DNA from: Pedosphaera sp.
GTDB lineage: Bacteria; Verrucomicrobiota; Verrucomicrobiia; Limisphaerales; Pedosphaeraceae
DNA length: 13,276 bases
Direction of reading: 5' to 3'
NCBI GenBank assembly: GCA_028293465.1
Contig: JAQGOT010000031.1
Location: 1-13,276 of the forward strand
Shown here: one piece after another, positions 1 through 6,048 of the stretch
How positions within the stretch are numbered: the first letter of the stretch is position 1
Layout: every line of letters begins with the position of its first letter
Position numbers and translations under genes: made by a program
The notes under the pieces: model-generated
Told to the model about the DNA's origin: nothing
What the model saw: the letters and a program-made list of their open reading frames with translations, nothing else
Database searches by the model: none

Positions 1-339
1 CAATATCGTTCGCAGGTTTTGGTCGCCTTCCATGAGGTGGAGGACGGTTTGATCGGCTTGCGTCTGCTGCGAGAGCAATTTGAGGTGCAGATGCGCGCGG
101 TGAATGGGGCAAGAAAGGTCGCCGAACTCTCACAACTTCGCTATAAGGAAGGTTTGGCCAGCTACTTCGAGGTGGTGGTGGCGGACCGGACCGCGTTGGA
201 AAACGAGATCTTGGCGTACCAATTGAACGGACAGCGCATGGTGTCCACCGTTCTGCTGATCAAGGCGCTGGGCGGCGGCTGGAAGGCGGACAACTCATTG
301 ATGACCGACAACATCGCACCGCTTCAAACCAAACAATAG
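1..339 (+). CDS. TolC/NodT-type outer membrane efflux protein, C-terminal part
   Basis: The reading frame is open from the first base of the window, so this is the 3' end of a longer gene. The translated stretch begins QYRSQVLVAFHEVEDGL, which is the alpha-helical repeat typical of the outer membrane factor (OEP/TolC) family. It is followed by the second hallmark, a helix reading LRYKEGLASYFEVVVADRT, in which a tyrosine plus 'G' turn precedes the last long helix. Family members form trimeric channels across the outer membrane that work with RND or MFP-type inner-membrane pumps. About 110 C-terminal residues are visible, so the signal peptide and N-terminal repeat lie upstream. The protein ends with a short polar tail after ALGGGW, a common OMF ending. 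The pump genes would be expected upstream, outside the window. The substrate cannot be told. Confidence 0.85.
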   Translation, partial: QYRSQVLVAFHEVEDGLIGLRLLREQFEVQMRAVNGARKVAELSQLRYKEGLASYFEVVVADRTALENEILAYQLNGQRMVSTVLLIKALGGGWKADNSLMTDNIAPLQTKQ

Positions 340-452
340 CGGAAAGCCAATTCTCCCCTACTCCGGCCATCGGTGCTCGTGGCAGACAATTTGAACGAAA
401 CGGTCACTGCCGCTGCGCACGACACGCAATCACCGCTTCGGGGAACAGTTCA

Positions 453-618
453 AATGTTGCCGCTCCCAAAAGAAAACTATTTGCCGCCAAGGCGAAGATT
501 GGAGCAGCCCAGAAAACACGTCGGGCGAAGCAGAAAGGGAAACAGGTTAAAAAGTCGGCGAGGAGGGCTGGGGTCGTCGCAGGCCCTGGCGTTGACCATG
601 CGGTCTGCCGTTGTTCGT
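453..618 (+). pseudogene. Lys/Ala-rich basic protein fragment (remnant)
   Basis: This is an open stretch without a convincing start codon. It translates to a basic, alanine- and lysine-rich tail (APKRKLFAAKAKIGAAQKTR and a following KQKGKQVKKSARR). It resembles the repetitive KAKIAAAQKARWAK-type tails seen on small bacterial DNA-binding or hypothetical proteins. There is no ribosome-binding site and the frame closes soon after. I read it as a decayed fragment, with low confidence. The rest of 340-610 shows nothing else recognisable. Confidence 0.2.
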
Positions 619-856
619 GAAGGCGATCTGGCTGCAGAAGCGGGCGGTCAAGATGGCCAACGCCCAGGAGCGGCTCTTCAGCCTGCTCACCAACCTCACT
701 GGCGGCACCTACTATCGGAGCGTGGAGGCCATTGACACTTCCTTTGCGGGCGGGCCCTTTGCCACTGAAGCCACCTTTGTCATCCTGCCCACGATCAGCA
801 ATTTCCTCTATCGGACCAACGTTAGCGTCCCACCGAGCACCACTATTCAACTGTAA
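611..856 (+). CDS. hypothetical protein or 3' fragment of a lost gene
   Basis: This short frame of 81 residues follows an in-frame stop at 593. It has only a weak TTG start at 611, with an alternative ATG at 653 that would give 68 residues. The translation looks protein-like (QERLFSLLTNLTGGTYYRS, then FATEATFVILPTISNFLY). I do not recognise a family, a signal peptide or a membrane segment. No clear Shine-Dalgarno sequence precedes either start. It lies between an efflux gene and an IS66-type remnant, a setting where truncated gene ends are common, so it may be the tail of a gene disrupted by insertion. Coding status is uncertain. Confidence 0.3.
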   Translation: MFVKAIWLQKRAVKMANAQERLFSLLTNLTGGTYYRSVEAIDTSFAGGPFATEATFVILPTISNFLYRTNVSVPPSTTIQL

Positions 857-862
857 TATAGA

Positions 863-885
863 CGTCATAGTATTCTGCTATGACG
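863..885. repeat. 8-bp inverted repeat over the start of the IS66-type remnant
   Basis: CGTCATAG (863-870) and CTATGACG (878-885) are perfect inverted copies around a 7-base spacer. The right arm contains the likely ATG (880-882) of the following tnpA-like pseudogene. It may be a transposon-end-associated hairpin or an operator. No function can be assigned from sequence alone. Confidence 0.45.
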
Positions 886-1173
886 GATATGCCGAAGTCT
901 GAGGGAGCTGTTTTCAAGACCGATACCCGGGGCCGGGTGCACATGCCGGCGGGCCGGCGTGAAAGTTTGCTCGATGAGTTTGAGCGCAGCGGGTTGAGCG
1001 GGGCCAAATGCGCGGCGCTGGCGGGGATCAAGTATTAGACCTTCGCCCCTGTCGTTGCGGCGGCGCCAGCGCGGCGCGACCAAAGCTCCGGTCAAGCCCG
1101 TCGAGCAGGTGCGCTGGCTGGAGGCGGTGGCGGAATTGCTCGACTCGCACACCGAGCACCAGCGCGTGCGGCA
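880..1173 (+). pseudogene. IS66-family accessory protein (TnpA-like), broken
   Basis: Starting at ATG 880 the frame encodes a protein with the core SGLSGAKCAALAGIKY, the helix-turn-helix region of the small accessory proteins carried by IS66-type elements. The codon after KY, normally a glutamine (CAG) in KYQTFA, is TAG at 1036-1038. The continuation is readable only after a frame change near 1050: RRRQRGATKAPVKPVEQVRW followed by LEAVAELLDSHTEHQRVRH. One nonsense change plus one frameshift therefore inactivate it. No TnpB or TnpC (transposase) remnant follows and no terminal inverted repeats were identified, so only a relic of the element remains. Confidence 0.65.
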
Positions 1174-1441
1174 CATTGCATTCACCTTTCTTTGTGATAA
1201 GGGTTGCCCCATAATCTCCGGATAGTGAAATCGGTGATTCTCGCCGAAACCGCCCGCAGTCCTAATAATCGTTTGTGCACGCTAGTGAGCATGAACCTGG
1301 ACCAAGACGCGTTTGTGCCAGTTTGTGCGTCGCAGTGCGCTGAACCGCTCCAAAGTGCGCTAAAGTGGGAAAAACGAGTCATGCGGGATCTCGCTTACAG
1401 TAGCGAAGTTACGCAATATTAAGAGCTTGCACGGATGATTC

Positions 1442-1461
1442 GAATCCCTTCGCTCGCTCCA
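1442..1461 (+). repeat. tRNA 3'-tail-like direct repeat, copy 1
   Basis: The 20 bases from 1442 to 1461 recur exactly at 3716-3735. With the preceding bases they read as the end of a canonical tRNA: T-loop UUCGAAU, T-stem strand, acceptor strand, and a terminal CCA. No 5' half of a tRNA is present upstream. Fragments of this kind are often left where integrative elements used a tRNA 3' end as an attachment site, but no integrase gene is visible in this window. Confidence 0.45.
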
Positions 1462-1642
1462 TTTCTTTTTTCGCAAACCTTCGCGAACCTTGCGTAAACA
1501 GGGGCTGTTCTTGCATTCCCACCAATTTGACCTCGTGAATGGAAATACACCCGTTACGCAAAAATTCTGTCGGGAATTGTCGGGAAAAGACCCCTTCTCA
1601 TCGGCAGGGTGTTGAAAGCCAAAGATGTGAACGTGGTGGATA

Positions 1643-1680
1643 ATGGGCTTCACCCTACCCGCCCCGGTATGGAAGCCCAT
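1643..1680 (-). terminator. possible terminator hairpin after the lipoprotein gene
   Basis: ATGGGCTTC (1643-1651) and GAAGCCCAT (1672-1680) form a perfect 9-bp stem with a 20-base loop, about a dozen bases beyond the stop codon of the minus-strand lipoprotein gene. There is no run of U after it, so if it ends transcription it is not a classic intrinsic terminator. Confidence 0.3.
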
Positions 1681-1691
1681 CATTTGATGGA

Positions 1692-2171
1692 TTACCCGTG
1701 CCCGCGATGGCGGTGGTGGTGATGATGGTGATGGTGGAATTCTTGAACTTCAGCTTGCTGCCGGTTGCGATGGCTGTGCCAAATGGCCCAGATCACCCAG
1801 ATCACGATCGCGGCGGCGAAAATAATGAAGAGGTAGAGCAAAGGCCCGTGTCCGGATGAGATCGTCCCGCTGCCCGTGTCCGTTCCGCCCAGTCCCAAGC
1901 CTCCCCCCATGCTGCCGCTGGTGGCCGTGACGGTCACCCTGCCTTCGCTGGTGGTGGTGGTGATGTTGCCATCGCCGCTGGTGGTCACGGTGGCAGCAAC
2001 CCCGTTGGTTGGCACCGCAACGCTTTCGGTGGCATTGCTGGAGGAGCCCGCAAGACCCGGGCCGGCTCCCTGGCCTCCAGTCCCCTGCTTGTGGCCGCGA
2101 AACATGGCACAGCCTGTCACCAAGAGACACACGAAGGCGGCCAGGAAAAGTGGCGTGAAAAGGCGTTTCAT
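1692..2171 (-). CDS. lipoprotein with a membrane segment and C-terminal poly-His tail
   Basis: The 159-residue product starts at ATG 2171, with AAAAGGG just upstream. The N-terminus is a typical lipoprotein signal (MKRLFTPLFLAAFVCLLVTGC) with lipobox LVTGC, giving a lipid-anchored cysteine at about residue 21. A Gly/Ser/Thr-rich low-complexity stretch follows (about residues 28-108). Then comes a hydrophobic segment (LLYLFIIFAAAIVIWVIWAIW, about 112-132). The protein ends in eight consecutive histidines followed by RHRGHG, a natural metal-binding-like tail. An earlier start would add about 120 residues that do not look coding and would overlap the upstream gene. It lies about 140 bases behind the DUF748-like gene on the same strand, so co-transcription is plausible. 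I do not recognise a family. A role in metal binding is only an inference from the tail. Confidence 0.75.
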   Translation of the reverse strand: MKRLFTPLFLAAFVCLLVTGCAMFRGHKQGTGGQGAGPGLAGSSSNATESVAVPTNGVAATVTTSGDGNITTTTSEGRVTVTATSGSMGGGLGLGGTDTGSGTISSGHGPLLYLFIIFAAAIVIWVIWAIWHSHRNRQQAEVQEFHHHHHHHHRHRGHG

Positions 2172-2314
2172 AACCCTTTTACAATTTGCCTCCGGCGTGA
2201 AAGCACTCAAGCGGGGGCATTTACCCAATTGATTGCTCAATGTTTCGGCGTCAATAAACCATTGCTCCCAAGGTTTCGACCGGCACCAAAATGGGCCATC
2301 TTTGCGTTGCAAAC

Positions 2315-3469
2315 TTACGGCGCGCGCGCGCGGCTTTGATTTCCAGCAGGCAGGGGAACGGGCTGGATGAATTTCGGTGACAACGCCTGCACAAAAGCGT
2401 TCTGCAGTATCCCGCCAATCGTGCTCCAAAGATCCACCCTCGTCCCTTTCTGGAAACTGCCGGAAATGGGAATGACCGTGGCCAACTGGTTGTACGGCTG
2501 GTTTCGGAATATCTGGGTGATGCCGCCCACGATGGCTTCCCACACAATCTGAAGCGGATTTCTTTTCCTTGTTTCCTTTTGCAAGTCAAACACCTGAAGA
2601 TCCAAAAAAAACGGCTTGGCATAGCCCTGGTAGCGCCCGTTCGCGGCCGCCACATCCGCCAGCAGCGAGAACTTGCCCCGCGCCACGTCAAACGCAGCGT
2701 AGGCGCGCAGGAAATTGTTGAGCGCGGTCAGGTCCAGGTTCGTCACGCTGGCGAGGAGTTTGAACGTCGGCGTCCTGGCCAGCGGATTCATGTGCAATTC
2801 CAGATGGAGCTCGCCCCCACCGATGGTTTTGCCCCGGGCCACCAGCCCGGCCGGCAAAGGTCCTCCGCGCCGCCGCACATTGGTCAGGTTCGTCGCCGTC
2901 GCGAACAGGTTCGTGATGTGGATGTTCACCGGCGGCTGGCGGTAGGGGTTCAAAAAACGGATGCTGCCGCCATTGATCTGAAACCGATTGATGGTGAAAG
3001 GAGAAATGCTTTTCAGGGTCTGCGCCCAATCCTCGTGAAAGCCGGCTTGCTGCTGCCCCTCCGTCGGGCCGCCGACGAAATTCACCTCGGGTCGGTCCAT
3101 CGTGATCCGGCCCACCAGCGAACCTTCCAACAACTCGCTCCACTCGACCGAAAGATCCATCTCCGGCACGGTGACAAATGGAACCGGCACGCGGCCGCCG
3201 GTCTTGAGGATCCGCAGATTGATGACGGTATAGGCGCCACGGTAAAGGTTGATGCGGATTTTGCCCACCTGCCCGCGGAAGCCCTTGAGCTGGTGGAGCC
3301 GGTCGTTGACAAAGTCCCGCACGGCGTAGGGCATGGCCAATCGCACCCCGAGCAGGAGCACGAGAAAAACCAGCGACGGGACGCCCAGCCGGCGCGCCAG
3401 CCTCCGCCAAAAACCCTTCAGTTTGCGTCTTGGCGCTCTCAATCCAGTTCGATTCCGATGGAACCGCAC
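2315..3469 (-). CDS. AsmA/DUF748-like membrane-anchored protein
   Basis: This is a protein of about 384 residues from the proposed GTG start at 3469. The frame stays open to 3598, but the extra N-terminus is Cys/Arg-rich and unlike a protein start; a TTG at 3442 is another option. A basic cytoplasmic stretch (RRKLKGFWRRLARR) precedes one membrane helix (VPSLVFLVLLLGVRLAMPY). A long periplasmic beta-rich region follows with the features of the DUF748/AsmA superfamily: FRGQVGKIRINLYRGAY, then PFVTVPEMDLSVEWSELLEG, then FTINRFQINGGSIRF. Members bridge or sit near the inner and outer membranes and are linked to envelope lipid homeostasis. The exact role here is unknown. It is probably in one transcript with the lipoprotein gene that follows. 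Confidence 0.75.
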   Translation of the reverse strand: MRFHRNRTGLRAPRRKLKGFWRRLARRLGVPSLVFLVLLLGVRLAMPYAVRDFVNDRLHQLKGFRGQVGKIRINLYRGAYTVINLRILKTGGRVPVPFVTVPEMDLSVEWSELLEGSLVGRITMDRPEVNFVGGPTEGQQQAGFHEDWAQTLKSISPFTINRFQINGGSIRFLNPYRQPPVNIHITNLFATATNLTNVRRRGGPLPAGLVARGKTIGGGELHLELHMNPLARTPTFKLLASVTNLDLTALNNFLRAYAAFDVARGKFSLLADVAAANGRYQGYAKPFFLDLQVFDLQKETRKRNPLQIVWEAIVGGITQIFRNQPYNQLATVIPISGSFQKGTRVDLWSTIGGILQNAFVQALSPKFIQPVPLPAGNQSRARAP

Positions 3470-3788
3470 ATAATATGCCAGTGCGAGGGTGCCTTGGTTA
3501 TTGGGGTGTTGCCTGCAAGTGGCGGCGGGAAGAATGGGCCGGGTTTTGGAACCCGCTATTCGATGGCAACGTTGAGGGCAGCGAGGCATTGAATTCACGC
3601 AACCGGTCCGCGATGGCTCCTTGGATTATTTCCTCATCCATTCCCAGATCCCCAGCAACGAATTTGCGGCCTGAAAATGGTCGCGCAGGACCGGGACGCT
3701 TTTGAAGGCACTTTTGAATCCCTTCGCTCGCTCCAATTTCTTTCAACGGTTTACGTAAACCACCCCCTGTCTGCGCCAATCCCGTAGG
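3470..3788. other. intergenic region between rtcB and the DUF748-like gene
   Basis: No gene is supported here. A minus-strand frame across 3498-3779 gives a plausible-looking stretch (GRKFVAGDLGMDEEIIQGAI) but has no start signal and is flanked by unlikely sequence, so I leave it uncalled. The region carries the second tRNA-tail repeat (3716-3735) and a perfect 14-base palindrome, GGTTTACGTAAACC (3748-3761), about 30 bases past the rtcB stop. Confidence 0.4.
3716..3735 (+). repeat. tRNA 3'-tail-like direct repeat, copy 2
   Basis: This is an exact 20-base copy of 1442-1461, again followed after one base by TTTCTTT. The two copies bracket about 2.3 kb holding the DUF748-like and lipoprotein genes. 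The sequence outside the repeat differs, and no tRNA 5' half is attached. Confidence 0.45.
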
Positions 3789-5300
3789 TTACGCCGCGCC
3801 TTTCAAACTGTCGTCCGAATCCTTGATGACGAAACGGGCGCGGAGGCGCGCGACTTCGCTGGCGAGGCCCGCGAGCCGGACGGAGTTCAACACTTCGTTG
3901 AAATCCTTGTAGGCCGCCGGGGCTTCGTCCTTCGGATACGTGCGGCAATTGGTCAGAATGTCGTGGGCAACAAATTCAGCGTCCACAGTCTTCTGATCCA
4001 ATTCACGGATTGCCGCCTTGCGGCCCTTGGCGCGCCCCGCCCCGTGATTCACGCTGTAACAGCTTTTGTCCGCCCCCGGATCAGCCACCATGACGCAGGA
4101 GCCGGCAGTCGGATTGCCGGGCAGCAAAATCGGATGACCGGTTTCGTAGAAAGGCGTGTCTTTGAGCGAGAAGTGATTGGCCGGGAAAGCGCGGGTCGCC
4201 CCCTTGCGATGCACCCAGCATTCCTGATTCGCCACGATCTCACGGCGGGCGATGTTGTGACTGATGAAATAAACGAGCGAACCGCGCGCACCGGGAATGA
4301 TTTCCTGGAATGCTTCGAGCACCAGCGCATTGATGAGCATGTGGTTCACGGTCGCAAAGTTTGCGCCGAGGGACATGTCGTCGATGTAATCGTCGGCTTC
4401 CTGGGTACCGAGTGGCGCATAAACAAGCTCCCGATCTTCACCCGGCAAGGGAATGCTCCACGCCGCAAACTTGTTTTGCAAGGTGCGGAACTGATCATTG
4501 GCCAACTGGTATCCGAAGCCGCGGGAACCGCAGTGGGAAAGAAACGCGACGCAGCCGTCGCGCAGGCCGAAGACTTCGGCAGCGCGGCGAGCGCGGTCGT
4601 TGTCGGCAATTTGCACGGCTTCACATTCACCGAAATGGTTTCCGCCTCCGTAGGAACCAAGCTGGCGGATCTTGTCCTCAAACCTTGGGAACTTGCCGGT
4701 GCTGATCAGCAAGTCGAGGCGACCCGCAAGGTCGTCCTGCTGGTTGCTGTGTCCGAGATGGAAAGCGTCTTCGCAGTGCTGCGCCCACTCTGGCGGAATG
4801 CCAAGTTCGCGGCACACGCCCTCTGACGCGCCTTCAATCGCCACGCGGCGACCGAGTTCGCCATTCACCTTGCGGCTTTTTTTCACGTTGCGCTGGCCTT
4901 TGCCCGCACCCGTCGGTGTGCGTTCGACAATGGCATTGATGAGCGCCCGACGGACAGTTTTGTCCGCCACCGCGTCCACCGGCAGATCGAGCTGGAGCAA
5001 GCTCATGGAGCATTTGATGTCCACCCCAACCGGCCCCGGATAAACGTGCGTTGGCGAGACGAGCACACAGCCAACGGGCGCACCGTAACCGGCGTGGGCG
5101 TCGGGATTGAGCACCAGGTCCGTCACACCGGGAGCACCGCGCGAGTTCGATGCTTGCTCAATGCACTTGGCATCAAAAGCATCGCGGATGGCCGCTGTGC
5201 CGATGACGGTGATGGGCTTGCCGTGGTTGCCTGGCGCGGGGATAAAGCCGGTGGCTTCGCCAGTGGGCTGGATAACCGGCATCGTAAATTCTGTGTTCAT
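3789..5300 (-). CDS. rtcB: RNA-splicing ligase RtcB
   Basis: This 503-residue protein is a GTP- and Mn-dependent ligase that joins RNA 2',3'-cyclic phosphate or 3'-phosphate ends to 5'-OH ends. Motifs run in family order: PDAHAGYGAPVG (about residue 67), GVDIKCSM with the metal-binding Cys, LGSYGGGNHFGECE, SHCGSRGFG, SHNIARREI, HRKGATRAFP, and NHGAGRAKGRK with the histidine that is guanylylated (about residue 419). The common family form of the second motif is GxDIGCGM, so K and S replace two glycines here. I chose ATG 5300, which has GGAAAG eight bases upstream; a TTG at 5315 would add five residues. It is the last gene of the rsr-Y RNA operon and starts 33 bases after the last RNA unit. No rtcA or archease gene is in the window. 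Confidence 0.95.
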   Translation of the reverse strand: MNTEFTMPVIQPTGEATGFIPAPGNHGKPITVIGTAAIRDAFDAKCIEQASNSRGAPGVTDLVLNPDAHAGYGAPVGCVLVSPTHVYPGPVGVDIKCSMSLLQLDLPVDAVADKTVRRALINAIVERTPTGAGKGQRNVKKSRKVNGELGRRVAIEGASEGVCRELGIPPEWAQHCEDAFHLGHSNQQDDLAGRLDLLISTGKFPRFEDKIRQLGSYGGGNHFGECEAVQIADNDRARRAAEVFGLRDGCVAFLSHCGSRGFGYQLANDQFRTLQNKFAAWSIPLPGEDRELVYAPLGTQEADDYIDDMSLGANFATVNHMLINALVLEAFQEIIPGARGSLVYFISHNIARREIVANQECWVHRKGATRAFPANHFSLKDTPFYETGHPILLPGNPTAGSCVMVADPGADKSCYSVNHGAGRAKGRKAAIRELDQKTVDAEFVAHDILTNCRTYPKDEAPAAYKDFNEVLNSVRLAGLASEVARLRARFVIKDSDDSLKGAA

Positions 5301-5333
5301 GATTCTGCTTTCCAAATTGTTTTCCTAAATTGA

Positions 5334-5448
5334 TGGCGCGACAAGTTTTTGCCGAAACAATTGCTCTACCACTGAGCTACGGCCCCATCTGCTGGAGCCG
5401 GCGGGATTCGAACCCGCGACCGATGAAGTTCCAACGGCATTCGCGCCA
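5334..5448 (-). ncRNA. yrlA: YrlA-type Y RNA, unit E (closest to rtcB)
   Basis: The termini UGGCGCGA (5441-5448) and UCGCGCCA (5334-5341) pair over 8 bp. They are followed by the conserved internal loop, 5' CGAAUGCC opposite 3' CUUGUCG, then UGCCG/CGGCA. This is the layout of a Ro-binding stem. The rest mimics a tRNA read in permuted order: T-arm (5401-5417, loop UUCGAAU), acceptor 3' strand CGGCUCC, a closing loop AGCAGAU, acceptor 5' strand GGGGCCG, then D-arm (5363-5377, loop AGUGGUA). The acceptor stem is 7 bp with one G-U pair at the third position. There is no free CCA end and no anticodon arm; the Ro-binding stem takes its place. This fits known YrlA RNAs, which tether Ro60/Rsr to partners. 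It lies 33 bases before rtcB. Confidence 0.85.
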
Positions 5449-5483
5449 AAATTCACCCTGCTGCGATCCTCTCACCAAAAAAC

Positions 5484-5617
5484 CGCGACGACAAGATTGG
5501 GAGAAACGCTTTTCCGCTGCTCTACCAACTGAGCTACCCCGACCGTTTTGCGGGTCGGAGGCCGGGTTCGAACCGGCGACCGTCGGAGTACATGTAGTTT
5601 CTCGGGCATTCGTCGCG
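5484..5617 (-). ncRNA. yrlA: YrlA-type Y RNA, unit D
   Basis: The end helix CGCGACGA/UCGUCGCG is 8 bp and perfect. The conserved loop is CGAAUGCC opposite CUUGUCG. A second helix, GAGAAAC/GUUUCUC, leads into the tRNA mimic: T-arm 5561-5577 (GCCGG, loop UUCGAAC, CCGGC), acceptor strand CUCCGAC, a roughly 10-base closing loop containing CAAAA, acceptor strand GUCGGGG, UA, then a canonical D-arm 5519-5534 (GCUC, loop AGUUGGUA, GAGC). The order T-arm, closed acceptor, D-arm is opposite to a tRNA gene, so a tRNA finder may report only halves. Its closing loop differs from units C and E, so the units are not simple recent copies. Only 7 bases separate it from unit C. Confidence 0.85.
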
Positions 5618-5624
5618 AAATAAC

Positions 5625-5758
5625 TGTGACGACAAAATTGATGAAACGTATTAAACGCGCTCCACCGTTGAGCTATGGCCCCATCTGCTGGAGCCACCGG
5701 GATTCGAACCCGGAACCTCGTCCTCCTTAAGGATGTAGTTCCACCGGCATTCGTCACA
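5625..5758 (-). ncRNA. yrlA: YrlA-type Y RNA, unit C
   Basis: The end helix UGUGACGA/UCGUCACA is 8 bp and perfect. The Ro-type loop is CGAAUGCC opposite UUUGUCG. A connecting helix UGGAAC/GUUUCA leads to the mimic: T-arm 5697-5713 (CCGGG, loop UUCGAAU, CCCGG), acceptor strand UGGCUCC, closing loop AGCAGAU (same as unit E), acceptor strand GGGGCCA, UA, D-arm 5659-5673 (GCUC, loop AACGGUG, GAGC). The acceptor pairs over 7 bp with G-U at the third pair, a feature known as an alanine identity element in real tRNAs. Here there is no free 3' end to charge. An extra UCCUUAAGGA palindrome lies before the T-arm. Confidence 0.85.
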
Positions 5759-5772
5759 AATTCTGATTGCAA

Positions 5773-5875
5773 AATGGCGACAAGGTTTGATGAGAATTCT
5801 CAGCCGGCCTCGCGGCCAGCCGGGCGGAATTCGAATCCGCTGGTTGCCAATGTATTCCCACCGGCATTCGCCATT
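5773..5875 (-). ncRNA. Y RNA, unit B, with T-arm and closed acceptor but no D-arm
   Basis: The end helix AAUGGCGA/UCGCCAUU (8 bp) and the loop CGAAUGCC opposite CUUGUCG match the other units, and a connecting helix GGGAAU/AUUCUC follows. A canonical T-arm is present (GCGGA, loop UUCGAAU, UCCGC). Next to it is a 9-bp acceptor-like hairpin capped by a GCGA tetraloop. Where units C-E have a D-arm there is only the short A/U-rich strand of the connecting helix, so this unit lacks the D-arm. It could be a reduced YrlA or an intermediate form. It would be expected to bind Ro60 through its end stem but to present a different surface to a partner. Confidence 0.75.
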
Positions 5876-5914
5876 AAAAACTCAAAGATCAAAACCCAAC
5901 CCTCACCGCTCAAC

Positions 5915-5980
5915 GCGGGCCGACAAAGTTTTGCCGAGACTTTACAGTTTCAATGTAGTCCCAGGCGGCATTCGGCCCGC
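5915..5980 (-). ncRNA. minimal Y RNA, unit A (Ro-binding stem only)
   Basis: This is the first RNA after rsr and the smallest, 66 nt. The end helix GCGGGCCGA/UCGGCCCGC is 9 bp. The conserved loop CGAAUGCC sits opposite UUUGUCG, with UGCCG/CGGCA pairing beyond it. The rest is one imperfect hairpin (GGACUACA...UGUAAAGUCU) with no T-arm, acceptor or D-arm. It therefore has the Ro-binding module without the tRNA mimic, like a simple Y RNA. By position it parallels the RNA next to rsr in the Salmonella rsr-yrlBA-rtcBA operon. Confidence 0.75.
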
Positions 5981-6000
5981 AAAATCATTTTTACCCAGTC

Positions 6001-6028
6001 CCGGCCACGTCCCTATTGACGTGGCCGG
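6001..6028 (-). promoter_or_regulatory. strong hairpin between rsr and the Y RNA array
   Basis: CCGGCCACGTC (6001-6011) and GACGTGGCCGG (6018-6028) are perfect inverted 11-mers around a 6-base loop, 20 bases after the rsr stop codon. No U-run follows on the minus strand, so a partial terminator, an RNA-processing site or a 3'-end stabiliser for rsr mRNA are all possible. Its position would allow different amounts of rsr mRNA and downstream RNAs. Confidence 0.5.
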
Positions 6029-6048
6029 TCAATCTCCCTGGCGTCTGC

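Larger units (their letters stand above)
1174..1691. other. intergenic region without a supported gene
   Basis: About 500 bases with no convincing coding frame. It holds three copies of GTTTGTGC (1271, 1311, 1321), two of AGTGCGCT (1334, 1354), a tRNA 3'-tail-like fragment (1442-1461) and a 9-bp inverted repeat near the end of the downstream lipoprotein gene (1643-1680). The longer frames seen on either strand are low-complexity or run through the tRNA-like fragment. Confidence 0.5.

Noticed and set aside
1692..1745. Engineered His-tag or vector contamination
   Set aside because: A GAATTC site precedes the histidine run, but codons are mixed, the tail continues as RHRGHG and the flanks are ordinary genome sequence, so a natural tail is more likely.
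2579..3592. 337-residue plus-strand frame opposite the DUF748-like gene
   Set aside because: It is Gln/Arg/Val-rich without domain features. The minus-strand frame has a membrane anchor and family-like composition.
5377..5772. Protein-coding frames across the Y RNA array, such as a 131-residue minus-strand frame
   Set aside because: They run through the RNA units and give the RDSNP-type peptides typical of translated tRNA sequence. No starts or ribosome sites support them.
5340..5860. Ordinary tRNA genes on the minus strand (clear T-loops and D-arms)
   Set aside because: In each unit the T-arm comes before the D-arm, the acceptor strands are joined by a short loop and no anticodon arm exists. 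The ends pair as a Ro-binding stem instead, so they are tRNA mimics, not tRNAs.
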